Both the position numbers and the translations under genes were made by a program. The notes below the pieces were generated by a model. That model was not told the origin of the DNA. It worked only from the letters and a program-made list of their open reading frames with translations, and ran no database searches. A DNA stretch of 64,000 bases from Clostridium sp. AM34-11AC (GTDB lineage Bacteria; Bacillota; Clostridia; Lachnospirales; Lachnospiraceae), in contig NZ_QWGL01000007.1 in NCBI RefSeq assembly GCF_003435375.1, positions 62,001 to 126,000 of the forward strand, given 5' to 3'. Below, in pieces: positions 35,556 to 44,825 of this stretch (position 1 is the stretch's first letter; every line of letters starts with the position of its first letter).

Positions 35556-36635
35556 ATGAGAAAAATGTTATCCGTCATGATGGCTGCCGCGATCGCGGGA
35601 TCTCTCCTTGCAGGCTGCTCATCATCCAAAATCGAAACAACAGCTGCCGCTTCTTCCGCGGAGGAGACAACGACTGCCGCTGAGGAGACCACAACGGAAG
35701 CCGCTTCCGAGTCCGCTGCCGAAAACACCGGTGATGAGACCGTTGTCCGTGTCGGCGGTTTAAAGGGTCCGACCACCATGGGACTTGTAAAGCTCATGGA
35801 CGAGGCCGCAAACGGGGAGTCCGAGAACAGCTACGAATTCACTATGGTCACCGCGGCTGACGAGATGACCGCCATGGTCGCAGGCGGAAAAGTCGATATC
35901 GCCCTGCTTCCGGCGAACGTCGCAAGCGTTCTCTACAATAAGACAAACAAAAATATCTCCGTGATCGATATCAACACTCTCGGCGTTCTCTACTTCGTAT
36001 CTGCCGACAGCTCCGTGACAACGATTGATCAGTTAAAGGGAAAGACCGTATATCTTCCGGGAAAGGGAACTACTCCGGAATACGCACTCCGCTATGTGCT
36101 CTCCGCCGCAGGACTCGGAGAGGATGATGTAACTCTTGAATTCAAGTCCGAGGCATCTGAGGTTGCTTCCGTCCTCGCTGAGGATCCGAACGCCATCGGT
36201 CTTCTTCCGCAGCCATTCGTAACTGCCGCTCTCGCCCAGAACGAAAAGCTCTCCATCATCATGGACCTCACAAAAGAGTGGGATAATGTCCAGGGCGAAG
36301 GTTCCGGAAGCCGTCTTGTAACAGGTGTTACCATTGTAAACAATGATTTCTTAAAGGAGCACGAGGATCTCGTCGATACATTCTTACAGGAACATGAGGC
36401 ATCCATCGCCTTCACCGCGGAGGATCCGGATGCCGCAGCCGAGCTCATCGCAAAGGCTGAGATCGTCGCAAAGGCTCCGATCGCGAAAAAAGCGCTTCCG
36501 TACTGCAACATCACCTTTATCTCCGGTGATGAGATGAAAACAGCACTTTCCGGTTACCTTCAGGCTCTGTACGACCAGAACCCGGCCTCCGTCGGCGGTG
36601 AGCTGTCGGATGATGGATTCTACTATGTAAAGTAA
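35556..36635 (+). CDS. ABC transporter substrate-binding lipoprotein (NMT1/ThiY-SsuA type)
   Basis: The 359-residue protein starts with a lipoprotein signal, with the lipobox near AGSLLAGC (Cys about 21). A Thr/Ala/Glu-rich linker follows (about 25-60). The binding domain then opens with VRVGGLKGPTTMGLVKLMDEA and includes GGKVDIALLPANVASVLYNKT near 109-129, as in periplasmic NMT1/SsuA/ThiY proteins. It is anchored outside the membrane and delivers a small organic molecule to the permease and ATPase encoded downstream. The ligand is unknown; a thiamine precursor is a guess that rests on the leader. Confidence 0.85.
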   Translation: MRKMLSVMMAAAIAGSLLAGCSSSKIETTAAASSAEETTTAAEETTTEAASESAAENTGDETVVRVGGLKGPTTMGLVKLMDEAANGESENSYEFTMVTAADEMTAMVAGGKVDIALLPANVASVLYNKTNKNISVIDINTLGVLYFVSADSSVTTIDQLKGKTVYLPGKGTTPEYALRYVLSAAGLGEDDVTLEFKSEASEVASVLAEDPNAIGLLPQPFVTAALAQNEKLSIIMDLTKEWDNVQGEGSGSRLVTGVTIVNNDFLKEHEDLVDTFLQEHEASIAFTAEDPDAAAELIAKAEIVAKAPIAKKALPYCNITFISGDEMKTALSGYLQALYDQNPASVGGELSDDGFYYVK

Positions 36636-36690
36636 TTGTGACTGCGAAAGTTCTTAACAGTTACAAGCATTCATGCCGACTGTGAAAAAC

Positions 36691-36722
36691 GAGGTATGGC
36701 TGGCAAAACAGTCATACCTCAT
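36691..36722 (+). terminator. Hairpin between substrate-binding protein and permease genes
   Basis: GAGGTATGgCTG and CAGtCATACCTC form a stem (one mismatch) followed by ATTTCT. It may partly terminate transcription, so that the binding protein is made in excess over the membrane parts. Confidence 0.55.
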
Positions 36723-36808
36723 TTCTATATCGCCGTTTATTCTCACGGAATTTAGTTTACATAAGTCAGTTTAATTGCTTGAGCCATGAGAAATATCTGT
36801 CATAATTT

Positions 36809-36941
36809 GTAACTGTTCAGTAGGTCTGCGCACTTGCTGCGCTGACCGTAAGAAAACATAGGCTGGAAGGCAAAAATCCCATCAGCGAAGCTGATCTGGA
36901 ATGGATTTTTGCACGTAACTATGAAGGCACTGAATAGTTAC
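36809..36941 (-). repeat. 133-bp inverted-repeat element, copy D, inside the ABC operon
   Basis: This is a full copy in the reverse orientation, from GTAACTGTTCAGTA to TGAATAGTTAC. The flanks CATAATTT and TATAATTT agree in 7 of 8 positions and look like a target duplication. It separates the substrate-binding gene from the permease gene. Confidence 0.9.
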
Positions 36942-37032
36942 TATAATTTTATTATTACGATTACATGCAGAAATTCAACCGCTGGAAAACAGCATTGATT
37001 TTTATTACACTTTATGAAAGGAGACAGCCGCC

Positions 37033-37806
37033 ATGGATCATCGTTTTTCCAGATTTCTCCGCAGGCTCTCGATCATCCTGTTCTGGATCGTCCTCTGGCA
37101 GACCGCAGCCTCCCTGATCCGGAATCATATTTTCCTTGTGGGACCTGTCGATACGCTGCGGGCGCTCTGTGAGCAGATCCTACTCCCGGATTTCTGGTCC
37201 GCCATCGCGTTTTCTTTCTGGCGGATCAGCATCGGATTCTTTCTGGCGTTTTTTCTTGGACTTTTCACCGGTTCTCTGGCGTACCGTTTTCCCATCGTGG
37301 ACGAATTCTTAGAGCCGCCGGTGCAGCTCATGAAGACGGTTCCCGTCGCGTCCTTCGTGATCCTGGCGCTGATCTGGACCGGCTCTAAAAACCTCTCCGT
37401 CTTTATCTCGTTCCTCGTGGTCTATCCCATGATTCATGTGAACACGAAAGCCGGGCTGATATCCGCGGACCGGGAGCTTTTAGAGATGGCGGAAGTCTTC
37501 CACGTCCCGTTTATCCGCCGGGCGTTCTATATCTACCGCACAGCACTCTACCCGTACTTAAAAAGTGCCTGCCGCACTGCCCTCGGCATGGGATTTAAGT
37601 CAGGGATCGCTGCCGAAGTCATCGGTGTGCCGGACGGTTCCATCGGCGAGGGGCTGTATCTCGCGAAGATCTATCTGAGCACCGCAGAACTCTTCGCGTG
37701 GACGGTCGTCATCATTCTTGTGAGCAGTCTGTTTGAGAAAGGATTTCTGTGGATCCTCAGGAAATGTGCCGGAAAGGGGGCCGATATGAATGAGTCCGAT
37801 AAATAA
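37033..37806 (+). CDS. ABC transporter permease (SsuC/ThiX type)
   Basis: The 257-residue membrane protein has about six hydrophobic segments and the ABC permease EAA loop near 160-195 (AEVFHVPFIRRAFYIYRTALYPYLKSACRTALGMGFKSGIAAEVIGVP). It matches the nitrate/sulfonate/taurine/pyrimidine permease family. A good AAGGAG site precedes the ATG. Its end overlaps the ATPase gene by 17 bp, so the two are translationally coupled. Confidence 0.9.
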   Translation: MDHRFSRFLRRLSIILFWIVLWQTAASLIRNHIFLVGPVDTLRALCEQILLPDFWSAIAFSFWRISIGFFLAFFLGLFTGSLAYRFPIVDEFLEPPVQLMKTVPVASFVILALIWTGSKNLSVFISFLVVYPMIHVNTKAGLISADRELLEMAEVFHVPFIRRAFYIYRTALYPYLKSACRTALGMGFKSGIAAEVIGVPDGSIGEGLYLAKIYLSTAELFAWTVVIILVSSLFEKGFLWILRKCAGKGADMNESDK

Positions 37807-38473
37807 AAAAAACGACACTGCTCTCGCGCTCCGCTCCGTCACCAAATCCTACGACGGGCAGCCGGTTCTCTCCGATCTCTCCCTGGAATTTTCCTTCGGA
37901 ACTTTTTACTGTCTGATGGCACCATCCGGAAACGGAAAGACTACAATGTTCCGTCTGATCCTCGGACTTGAAAAGCCGGATTCCGGTGTGATCCTGTTCG
38001 GTACATCAGCAGGGGATACCGGCAATAACGATATAAAAGCATCTTCCGGCATGGTATCAAAATCTGATCCTTGCAGGATCCGGGGAATGCGTCCCCTGAT
38101 CTCCGCAGTTTTTCAGGAAAACCGTCTTCTGGAAGGCTATACCGCCATTGAAAACCTCCGCTTCGCTCTTGGAAAGCGATATTCCAGCGAAGCTCTGACC
38201 GCATACCTGCTCCGTCTTCTCCCGGAAGACGCCCTGAATAAGCCTGTCTGTGAATTTTCCGGCGGCATGAAGAGGCGTGTCACGATCCTGCGCGCGATCC
38301 TCGCACCGTCTGAGATCATTCTCATGGATGAGCCTTTTACCGGACTGGACGCCGATACAAGGCAGCTCACGATCGACATGGTCAAAGAGCTCTGCGCCGG
38401 AAAGCTCCTGATCATTGCTACCCATTCGGAGGACGCCGCAGAGCTTCTGGGGGCGAAGATCATTCACTTATAA
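37790..38473 (+). CDS. ABC transporter ATP-binding protein (SsuB/ThiZ type)
   Basis: The 227-residue ATPase has Walker A APSGNGKTTMFRLILGLEKP near 43-62 (ending GKTT), the Q-loop in SAVFQENRLLEGYTA near 103-117, the signature CEFSGGMKRRVTILRAIL near 152-169, Walker B IILMDEPFTGLD near 174-185, and the switch His in LLIIATHSEDAAELLG. The Q-loop is preceded by an unusually long insert (about 70-98). It energises the NMT1-type importer encoded upstream. Confidence 0.92.
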   Translation: MSPINKKNDTALALRSVTKSYDGQPVLSDLSLEFSFGTFYCLMAPSGNGKTTMFRLILGLEKPDSGVILFGTSAGDTGNNDIKASSGMVSKSDPCRIRGMRPLISAVFQENRLLEGYTAIENLRFALGKRYSSEALTAYLLRLLPEDALNKPVCEFSGGMKRRVTILRAILAPSEIILMDEPFTGLDADTRQLTIDMVKELCAGKLLIIATHSEDAAELLGAKIIHL

Positions 38474-38563
38474 GCCGGAAAACCATTTCAACTGGCTTCT
38501 AACTTCTCAACCATATCATCCAATCTGCCAGTCTTTAACCACTATATATGAAAAAGAATGTGC

Positions 38564-38611
38564 CTCGCGTGATCGCTTGCGACAATCTACATCTTCGCGC
38601 GAGTGCGCATC
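38564..38611 (-). repeat. 46-bp post-terminator repeat, copy 2
   Basis: This matches the copy at 24424-24469 in about 39 of 46 positions. On the minus strand it starts GATGCGCACTCGCGCGAAGA. It again follows immediately after a minus-strand terminator (that of the MATE gene). The ends CTCGCG and CGCGAG can pair around an inner TCGC-AA-GCGA hairpin. Confidence 0.7.
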
Positions 38612-38613
38612 AT

Positions 38614-38673
38614 TTTAAAAAGCGTTCTCCTGTCCGGTCATCTCATCAACAGATATCCCTCAGGAAAACGCTT
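38614..38673. terminator. Terminator of the MATE gene
   Basis: On the minus strand AAGCGTTTTCCTG pairs with CAGGAGAACGCTT (one mismatch) and is followed by TTTAAAATG. It can also act for the ABC operon arriving on the plus strand. Confidence 0.65.
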
Positions 38674-38715
38674 CTCTATTATTTACGCACTGTGCAGACA
38701 GTAACAGATTTCTCT

Positions 38716-40080
38716 CTATCTCGCCCCTAACAGCTTATCTATCTTCCTCATATGGAGGAAGTAGACCACGAACATTGAACATCCCGTAAACAGCCAGGAC
38801 GCCACATACACATTCATCAACATATCATAAGTCGTGAACATGCGGAATATCGTTGTGAGCCAGATCAGTCGGAATACGACTGTGCCGAGAATCGTGATGA
38901 CGGATGGCTCCAGGGACTTTCCAGTTCCTCGCAGGCAGGAACTGGCAACCTCATATGTCGCAGTTAAACCTTCCAAGGCACACACACGATCCATTCGTAT
39001 GATCCCGTATGCCGCCACCGCAGCGCTCGTCGTATAGATGCTGACGAAAAAATCTTCCCACACGATAAAGATCACGCTGAGGATCTCCGTAAATCCGAAT
39101 CCAAAGAGCAGGCAGAGCCAGAAGATCTTTCTGCATCTCTTCATGTTGCCCGCACCAAAATTCTGACTTGTAAATGTAACCGCCGCCTGGGCAAATGCAC
39201 CTGCAATATCATATGTAAAATACTCAAAATTCAGCGCCAGGGATGAACCCGCGATGGCCGCCTCACCGAACATGTTGATCCCACTCTGGATAAACACGTT
39301 GGAAACAGAAAAGATCGCACCCTGAATTCCTGCCGGGATACCGATCGCCAGCACCTTTTTCAGCTCATTTGTATCGATCCGCATCCTGTCAAACCAGAAG
39401 CTGAACTCATCATTCCTGCGGTACAGATGGGAGATAATGAGGAATGTGCTGACCACGTTGGAGATCACCGTGGCGATGGCAACGCCCGCAACTCCCAGAT
39501 GGAATCCGATCACAAGGAGCAGGTTTAAAATTACATTCAGCACGCCGGACACGATAAGGTAGTACATCGGTCTCCTCGTATCACCGTAGCTTCTGACAAT
39601 GGCAGCACCAAAGTTGTACGCGACCATAAACGGAATTCCCACAAAATAGATCCTGATATATAAGAGTGCCTGATCCAGCACTGTCTCCGGCGTTCCGGAT
39701 GCCACAAGGACCATTCTTGCCACCAGCATTCCGATCACGAGAAGCGCAATTCCGAGAACCGCACCGAAGGTCAGGATCGTGTGGACCATGCTGTTGATCT
39801 TACCGCGGTTCTTCTGACCAATAAGGTTCGCCAGAGCTGCATTCGGTCCCACAGAAAGTCCTACGATCAGGTTCACGAAAATTCCAACCAGTGCCACACA
39901 GCTTCCCACGGCCGCCAGCGCCTGTTCCCCCGCGAATCTTCCCACAACGGCAACGTCCGCTGAATTAAACAGCTGCTGCAAAATACTGCTGAACGCTAAC
40001 GGTATCGAAAACAGGATCAGTTTTCCTGCCAGTCCTCCGTTTAACATATCCATTTCCTTTGATCTTACTGATGTTTCCAA
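38716..40080 (-). CDS. MATE-family multidrug/metabolite exporter
   Basis: The 454-residue membrane protein has twelve predicted helices in two homologous halves. The MATE pattern includes LILFSIPLAFSSILQQLFNSADVAVVGRFAG near 17-47 and the equivalent GIPAGIQGAIFSVSNVFIQSGINMFG in the second half. The TTG start at 40080 has GAGAGG at good distance; an internal ATG ten codons later is the alternative. It probably exports cationic compounds with Na+ or H+. Confidence 0.92.
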   Translation of the reverse strand: METSVRSKEMDMLNGGLAGKLILFSIPLAFSSILQQLFNSADVAVVGRFAGEQALAAVGSCVALVGIFVNLIVGLSVGPNAALANLIGQKNRGKINSMVHTILTFGAVLGIALLVIGMLVARMVLVASGTPETVLDQALLYIRIYFVGIPFMVAYNFGAAIVRSYGDTRRPMYYLIVSGVLNVILNLLLVIGFHLGVAGVAIATVISNVVSTFLIISHLYRRNDEFSFWFDRMRIDTNELKKVLAIGIPAGIQGAIFSVSNVFIQSGINMFGEAAIAGSSLALNFEYFTYDIAGAFAQAAVTFTSQNFGAGNMKRCRKIFWLCLLFGFGFTEILSVIFIVWEDFFVSIYTTSAAVAAYGIIRMDRVCALEGLTATYEVASSCLRGTGKSLEPSVITILGTVVFRLIWLTTIFRMFTTYDMLMNVYVASWLFTGCSMFVVYFLHMRKIDKLLGAR

Positions 40081-40211
40081 TGTTTTTTCCTCTCTTTTAC
40101 TTCCATGTGCTGACCTGACCAGTAAATTTTTTCATATCCTCCACAGTATACCACACTTTTCTTATCTTGACACTTCAAAAGATCCATGCTATCATGATGG
40201 TAACCTGATAC

Positions 40212-40283
40212 GCACGAGTGGCTCAGTGGTGGAGTATCGCCTTGCCAAGGCGAGGGTCGCGGGTTCGAATCCCGTCTCGTGCT
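40212..40283 (+). tRNA. tRNA-Gly (GCC)
   Basis: A complete cloverleaf is present: acceptor GCACGAG/CTCGTGC, D arm GCTCAGTGGTGGAGT, anticodon loop TTGCCAA (anticodon GCC), T arm with GTTCGAAT. CCA is not encoded. Confidence 0.97.
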
Positions 40284-40294
40284 TTTACAAAAAT

Positions 40295-40333
40295 GAAAGA
40301 AAAGAGGTATCCTTTGGGACACCTCTTTTCTTT
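40295..40333. terminator. Terminator after tRNA-Gly
   Basis: AAAAGAGGT and ACCTCTTTT form a stem with an inner TCC/GGA, followed by CTTTCG; A and T runs on both sides allow bidirectional use. Confidence 0.75.
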
Positions 40334-40373
40334 CGTTTACGCTCCGCGACGTCTCGTTCTCTCACACTAAATC

Positions 40374-40433
40374 AAAACGCACATCTTCTTTCTCCCATAT
40401 GATTAAGGTAATTGAAAGCATGATGTGCGTTTT
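40374..40433. terminator. Terminator after the VanW gene
   Basis: AAAACGCACATC (40374-40385) and GATGTGCGTTTT (40422-40433) form a perfect 12-bp stem with A/T runs on both sides. It ends the vanW-type gene on the minus strand. Confidence 0.75.
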
Positions 40434-40448
40434 CTTTATTCTCTCTAT

Positions 40449-42233
40449 TTAATTTCCCGGAAATCCTGCAATATTTCCAACCGCTTCCGTTGTAGCCGCT
40501 GCTGTTGTTTCATCACCCGGGCCGTTTGGTGCGGCTGCCGTCGTTGCTTCTGTCGCCGGTGCAGCCGTCGTCGCAGCCTCAGTCGCTGCCGCTGTCGTCG
40601 ATGCAGCCGTTGTCTCACTGTGTGTGCCCTTCGTCTCAGATCCACCGGTGGATGCCGCTGTTGTCGATGTGCCGGAAGAACCGGCTGCGGTTGTCGCAGC
40701 GGCAGAGCTCTCCGGCGCGACGCTCTCGCCCGGAACGTATCCGTCCGGCATTCCGTCTACGGCTGCGGCGGACGTGGACTCAACGGCCGTCGTCTCATCC
40801 GGTGAAACCTTCACGGTTCCCGTATTTCTGCGGATCACAGCTGCGTGTCCCTTGTAGGTTTTCGCGTGATCTTCTGTCTTCTCGATAACGGTTCCGTTCT
40901 TTGAAACGATCTTATAGGTAACCCAGCGGCTGCCGTTCGTCGCTGCCTTCTGTGTCACCTCGGTGCCCGGATCCAGCGTCGGGTCTTCCACATAGGTCGG
41001 CTCCGGCGGCGGAAGCTCATCCGTCTTCTCAGACTCCAGACTCCAGGTGATTCCATCTTCCAGAACCGGTACTCCGTAGAAGGAGACTGTCATCTTCCGG
41101 TTGCTGTAGTTCGCGCGGATACCGATGGCCGCCTTTGATGTATTGATAAACCGGAAATCCGGAATATCCCAGCTGATGGCCGCATCCTGTCCCGGAGTTA
41201 CATAGTTCGGCTCAAAGGTATGAGATCTTCGGAACGTGATCTGCATACCGGACTGAAATGCCACACGGTACATCGTGGAAGATACCTGGCAGACACCACC
41301 GCCCGGTTCCTGTACGACCTCGCCTCCACTGTAGGCAGCCGCTTCCTGATATCCCTTTTCCGCCGTGCGCTGTCCTACAACCTTATTAAAGGAAAATTCC
41401 TCACCCGGCTGCACGATGGTTCCGTTGATGGCTCTGGCCGCAAGCTTTACGTTTGTATTTCTTTTCTCGTTGGCGGTAGTCTCCGTCGTAAACGTAGAAA
41501 GAGTCTTATACTGCTCCTTCGCGTTTGCTGCGGAAAGCTCCGGCTGGCTCTCATCGACCTCAGCCTGGATCACAGCGTCATAATTGCCGCTTGTAGCCGC
41601 CTCCACAAGATCCTTTATAAGCTTCTCCTGGTTCACAGCCTTGCCCGGAGTTCCGTCCGCAAACAGGAACTTATCTGTCGCAGCGTCATACTCGGAGATA
41701 GAACCGTTCTTTGCCTTCACATCCCACTTCGCCGCCGCGTCCGCCGCTGCCTCTGCCGCAGCGGACTGCAGATCCTCGGAGTCTTCAACCGCGAAGGTGT
41801 ACTCTCCCTCTGCCTTTCCCGTGCAGATTCCATCTAAAAATGCGTCAAGATCAGTGTCGATCAGGTTCTCCGCGTCGATACTCTCCCCGTTGTAGGTGAT
41901 CGTCACCTTCCACGGATATTCTTTTTCAATAGCGGCCTTCGCCTCACTTCTCGTCATTCCCTTTAAGGAAATTCCATTTACACTGATATCGGAGGCCTGG
42001 AATGTGGATTCCTCGATGGCACTGGACTCCGTCTCTTTTCCATGGCTCTTTCCGCCGGAAAAGAGACGGATCACGCCCGCGATCAGCACGATGCAGATCA
42101 CCGCACTGCCGATCATGATCCGCCGTCTTATAATGCGCTTTCTCTTCCTGCGCTGCGCCCGGATCCATGCCGGGGAATGCTGGCGGTAATCATCCCGATA
42201 TTCTCTCTGTCTGTTTGTGTTTCTCTTTTCCAT
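40449..42233 (-). CDS. VanW-family membrane-anchored protein with Thr/Ala-rich tail
   Basis: The 594-residue protein has a very basic cytoplasmic start (1-35), one membrane helix (about 38-60), a putative peptidoglycan-binding region (about 75-230), and a VanW domain (about 255-400) with EFSFNKVVGQRTAEKGYQEA and GGGVCQVSSTMYRVAFQSGMQI. After these come a short G5-like part and a Ser/Thr/Ala-rich low-complexity tail (about 490-585). It probably sits at the cell surface and handles or binds the wall; VanW function is not established. The tail resembles the linker in the lipoprotein at 35556. Confidence 0.85.
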   Translation of the reverse strand: MEKRNTNRQREYRDDYRQHSPAWIRAQRRKRKRIIRRRIMIGSAVICIVLIAGVIRLFSGGKSHGKETESSAIEESTFQASDISVNGISLKGMTRSEAKAAIEKEYPWKVTITYNGESIDAENLIDTDLDAFLDGICTGKAEGEYTFAVEDSEDLQSAAAEAAADAAAKWDVKAKNGSISEYDAATDKFLFADGTPGKAVNQEKLIKDLVEAATSGNYDAVIQAEVDESQPELSAANAKEQYKTLSTFTTETTANEKRNTNVKLAARAINGTIVQPGEEFSFNKVVGQRTAEKGYQEAAAYSGGEVVQEPGGGVCQVSSTMYRVAFQSGMQITFRRSHTFEPNYVTPGQDAAISWDIPDFRFINTSKAAIGIRANYSNRKMTVSFYGVPVLEDGITWSLESEKTDELPPPEPTYVEDPTLDPGTEVTQKAATNGSRWVTYKIVSKNGTVIEKTEDHAKTYKGHAAVIRRNTGTVKVSPDETTAVESTSAAAVDGMPDGYVPGESVAPESSAAATTAAGSSGTSTTAASTGGSETKGTHSETTAASTTAAATEAATTAAPATEATTAAAPNGPGDETTAAATTEAVGNIAGFPGN

Positions 42234-42431
42234 ATTTTTTCAACTTTCCGGAAAATTAGAATCGTTTTCCATGCTTATGTCAACATAGTTACAGGGTCCG
42301 CATCAAATGACGCTGAACCCTGATGTATACAATGCTCATCGTACACTGCTGTACGCTTCTCGGATACTCACTCATTATATCGGTCTGTCAAACCATTGTC
42401 AAGAATCCCGGAGGTCTATTTGTATCTCATA

Positions 42432-42995
42432 TTATCCGAGGAATCCCAGATGCTCCAGCAGGATCTTGATCCCCATGAGTATCAGGATCACTCCGCCGGC
42501 CAACTCCGCCCTCGACTTATATTTCATCCCAAATACATTACCGGCCTTTACCCCGATTGCTGACAGGACAAACGTCGTACAGCCGATAAAGGTCACCGCC
42601 CAGACGATATTTACATGGAGAAATGCAAAGGTGACTCCCACCGCGAGGGCGTCAATACTCGTCGCAACCGCCAGCGCCAGCATAGTCTTCACATCAAAGC
42701 TCGCACTGACCTCTTCCTCTTCGTCCTCCCTGGATTCTTTGATCATGCTTGATCCAATGATCCCGAGAAGCACAAAGGCGATCCAGTGGTCGATCTGGGT
42801 GATCATGGATTCAAACTGGCTTCCCAGAAGATAGCCAAGTGCCGGCATCAGCGCCTGAAATCCGCCAAAATAAGCGCCGCAGAGCAACGCATGCTTCGGT
42901 TCCATTTTCGTCACCGACAAGCCCTTACAGACAGACACCGCGAAGGCGTCCATCGACAGCCCCACAGCCAGGATAAACAATTCCAGAAGCCCCAT
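42432..42995 (-). CDS. mntP: Manganese efflux pump MntP
   Basis: The 187-residue protein has six hydrophobic segments and the paired family signatures [18 protein letters not shown] near 11-28 and [20 protein letters not shown] near 109-128, whose Asp residues contribute to metal transport. A cluster of acidic residues ([10 protein letters not shown] near 88-97) lies in the central loop. It exports Mn2+. The upstream yybP-ykoY riboswitch gives direct manganese control. Confidence 0.95.
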   Translation of the reverse strand: MGLLELFILAVGLSMDAFAVSVCKGLSVTKMEPKHALLCGAYFGGFQALMPALGYLLGSQFESMITQIDHWIAFVLLGIIGSSMIKESREDEEEEVSASFDVKTMLALAVATSIDALAVGVTFAFLHVNIVWAVTFIGCTTFVLSAIGVKAGNVFGMKYKSRAELAGGVILILMGIKILLEHLGFLG

Positions 42996-43059
42996 AGATC
43001 ATTTCCTCCAAATTTTATTTCTTGTTGATCTTCCCACCAGTAAGAGGCCCGCAAATGCA

Positions 43060-43195
43060 TAAAAAAAGAGACCCCCTCTGTCTTTTCCCGACAGATAAGT
43101 CTCATCATTTAAAGTAAAACCAGGATCATTTCCAGTATGTTGGCCTTACTGCGCCAGTGGCGCCGACTACTCCCCTATTCTGGTAGTTATTCGAT
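43060..43195 (-). ncRNA. yybP-ykoY manganese riboswitch upstream of mntP
   Basis: On the minus strand the conserved blocks are present: AGGGGAGTAG, a GGCGCCACTGGCGC arm, GGCCAACATACTGG, and GATGAGAC. The closing terminator GAGAC...GTCTC is followed by TTTTTTT (43061-43103). Mn2+ binding should prevent the terminator and allow mntP expression. Confidence 0.93.
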
Positions 43196-43213
43196 TCGTA
43201 ATTCTAAAGAAGA

Positions 43214-43294
43214 ATGCGGATGAAGGGATTTGAACCCCCACGGTTGCCCGCCAGCTCCTAAGGCTGGTGCGTCTGCCAGTTCCGCCACATCCGC
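43214..43294 (-). tRNA. tRNA-Leu (TAG)
   Basis: A class II tRNA with acceptor GCGGATG/CATCCGC-type ends, anticodon loop CTTAGGA (anticodon TAG), variable arm and T loop GTTCAAAT. CCA is not encoded. Confidence 0.95.
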
Positions 43295-43406
43295 ATGATC
43301 TCCGATAGAATCTCATTATAGCGTGTTTGAAAAGAATTGTCAATTACGCTTTTGTTTAATTTTCCGCGCAAGTTTCCCACAGACTGCCGCCCTGAACTAT
43401 CCTTAT

Positions 43407-44663
43407 CTACCGCGGCATTTTCTTCTCTTCCTCATCATAGTCATCAAGAAAATTATACGTCCAGTCTCCCTTGTGATAGCCGATGACCGTTTTTAAATTA
43501 ATATTGTGGACACTGTTGAAGATGTTCATGTCGATGGTGTCGCAGCGCTTCCTGAGTTCCGCGATCAGTTCCTTCATCTCGTCGCGCTTCGATCCCTTTT
43601 CTCCGCCGCAGGTCGCACAGCGCTCGGTGAAACGGCAGGCGCACTGGATAAAGTGAAGGTTGTTGTAATCCCTCCAGGCCTTGATGTCCGCCTCGCGGAC
43701 CATGTACATCGGGCGGATCAGCTCCATGCCCTCAAAATTCTTGCTGTGGAGCTTCGGCATCATCGTCTCGACTTTTCCGCTGTACAGCATGCCCATGAGC
43801 GTCGTCTCGATCACATCATCGAAATGATGCCCCAAGGCGATCTTGTTGCAGCCGAGCTCCTTCGCATGGGAGTAAAGGTAACCGCGGCGCATTCTCGCAC
43901 AGAGATAGCACGGGCTCTTATCCACGTCAGCGACAATGTTGAAGATATCGCTCTCAAACACGTTGATCGGGATGCCGAGAAGCTTCGCGTTGTTTAAGAT
44001 GATATTCCAGTTGTCCTCGTTGTAGCCCGGATTCATCACAAGGAACACAAGGTCGAATTTTACCTTGCCGTGAAGCTGCAGCTCCTGTAAAAGCTTCGCC
44101 ATCAGCATCGAGTCTTTTCCTCCGGAAATGCAGACCGCGATCTTATCGCCTTCCTTAATTAATTCGTAGTCATGGACTCCCTTTGTGAAGCGTCTCCAGA
44201 TGGACTTGCGGTATTTCGTGATGATGCTGCGCTCGATGGCTTTCGTCCGCTCTGTGACCTCTTCCTCGTTCATGACCATCATGGACAGGGACAGGCGCAG
44301 GAAGGAACGGTATCCGCCCTCCACGCTTCCGGCATCAAAGCCCGCATCGCTCATAAGCTCTGCAACGTAAAGACTCTTATTTCCGGTGTGACAGAGTACC
44401 CATACCGGCTTGTCCTTCGGGATCGCCGCGAGAAGCTTTCCCACATTCACGCCCTCTTCCCAGGCTTTTCCATCGCCGATGGTGCCGGATTCCAGATCTG
44501 CCTCTTCCGGATTCTCCAGATATTCCACCAGCTTGTCCTCCGGGATATTTAAGGCGGCGTCCATGGACCCCTTTTTGTATTCCTCCGCCGGACGGATGTC
44601 AATGATCGTCCGGTCAAAGGTTCTTCCATTGATCAGCTCTGCGGCTGTAATCGTTTTAATCAT
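43407..44663 (-). CDS. Rhodanese - TtcA/TtuA-like ATP-dependent sulfurtransferase fusion
   Basis: The start at 44663 (MIKTITAAELINGRTFDRTIIDIRPAEEY) gives 418 residues. Residues 1-125 form a rhodanese-like domain with the active cysteine in WVLCHTGNKSLYVAELM. The rest is an N-type ATP-pyrophosphatase with the PP-loop CISGGKDSMLMAKLL near 177-191 and the CYLCARMRRGYLY and CRFTERCATCGGEKGS cysteine pairs used by TtcA-like Fe-S sulfurtransferases. It probably thiolates a tRNA base, the rhodanese part relaying sulfur. The exact base is not determined. Confidence 0.88.
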   Translation of the reverse strand: MIKTITAAELINGRTFDRTIIDIRPAEEYKKGSMDAALNIPEDKLVEYLENPEEADLESGTIGDGKAWEEGVNVGKLLAAIPKDKPVWVLCHTGNKSLYVAELMSDAGFDAGSVEGGYRSFLRLSLSMMVMNEEEVTERTKAIERSIITKYRKSIWRRFTKGVHDYELIKEGDKIAVCISGGKDSMLMAKLLQELQLHGKVKFDLVFLVMNPGYNEDNWNIILNNAKLLGIPINVFESDIFNIVADVDKSPCYLCARMRRGYLYSHAKELGCNKIALGHHFDDVIETTLMGMLYSGKVETMMPKLHSKNFEGMELIRPMYMVREADIKAWRDYNNLHFIQCACRFTERCATCGGEKGSKRDEMKELIAELRKRCDTIDMNIFNSVHNINLKTVIGYHKGDWTYNFLDDYDEEEKKMPR

Positions 44664-44724
44664 TTTTTTCTGTTCTCCGTTTACGGCCGTCTCCGGGGGC
44701 CGGGGTGCCGTCACTGTTTCTATA

Positions 44725-44757
44725 GGAAGAAAATCCCTGTATTTTCAAGGGATTTCC
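44725..44757 (-). terminator. Terminator after the methyltransferase/MTHFR gene
   Basis: On the minus strand AAATCCCT pairs with AGGGATTT and is followed by TCTTCCT. It separates the upstream fusion gene from the TtcA-like gene. Confidence 0.65.
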
Positions 44758-44825
44758 GATTTTATACAACGGTTGACATGATAACACAAGGAAAAAAAGC
44801 TGTCAATCTGTATCTTTGCAGTTCT

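Noticed and set aside
40449..40760. Minus- and plus-strand Arg/Ser/Cys-rich frames over the VanW tail
   Set aside because: They are shadows of the repetitive Thr/Ala-coding tail of the VanW gene.
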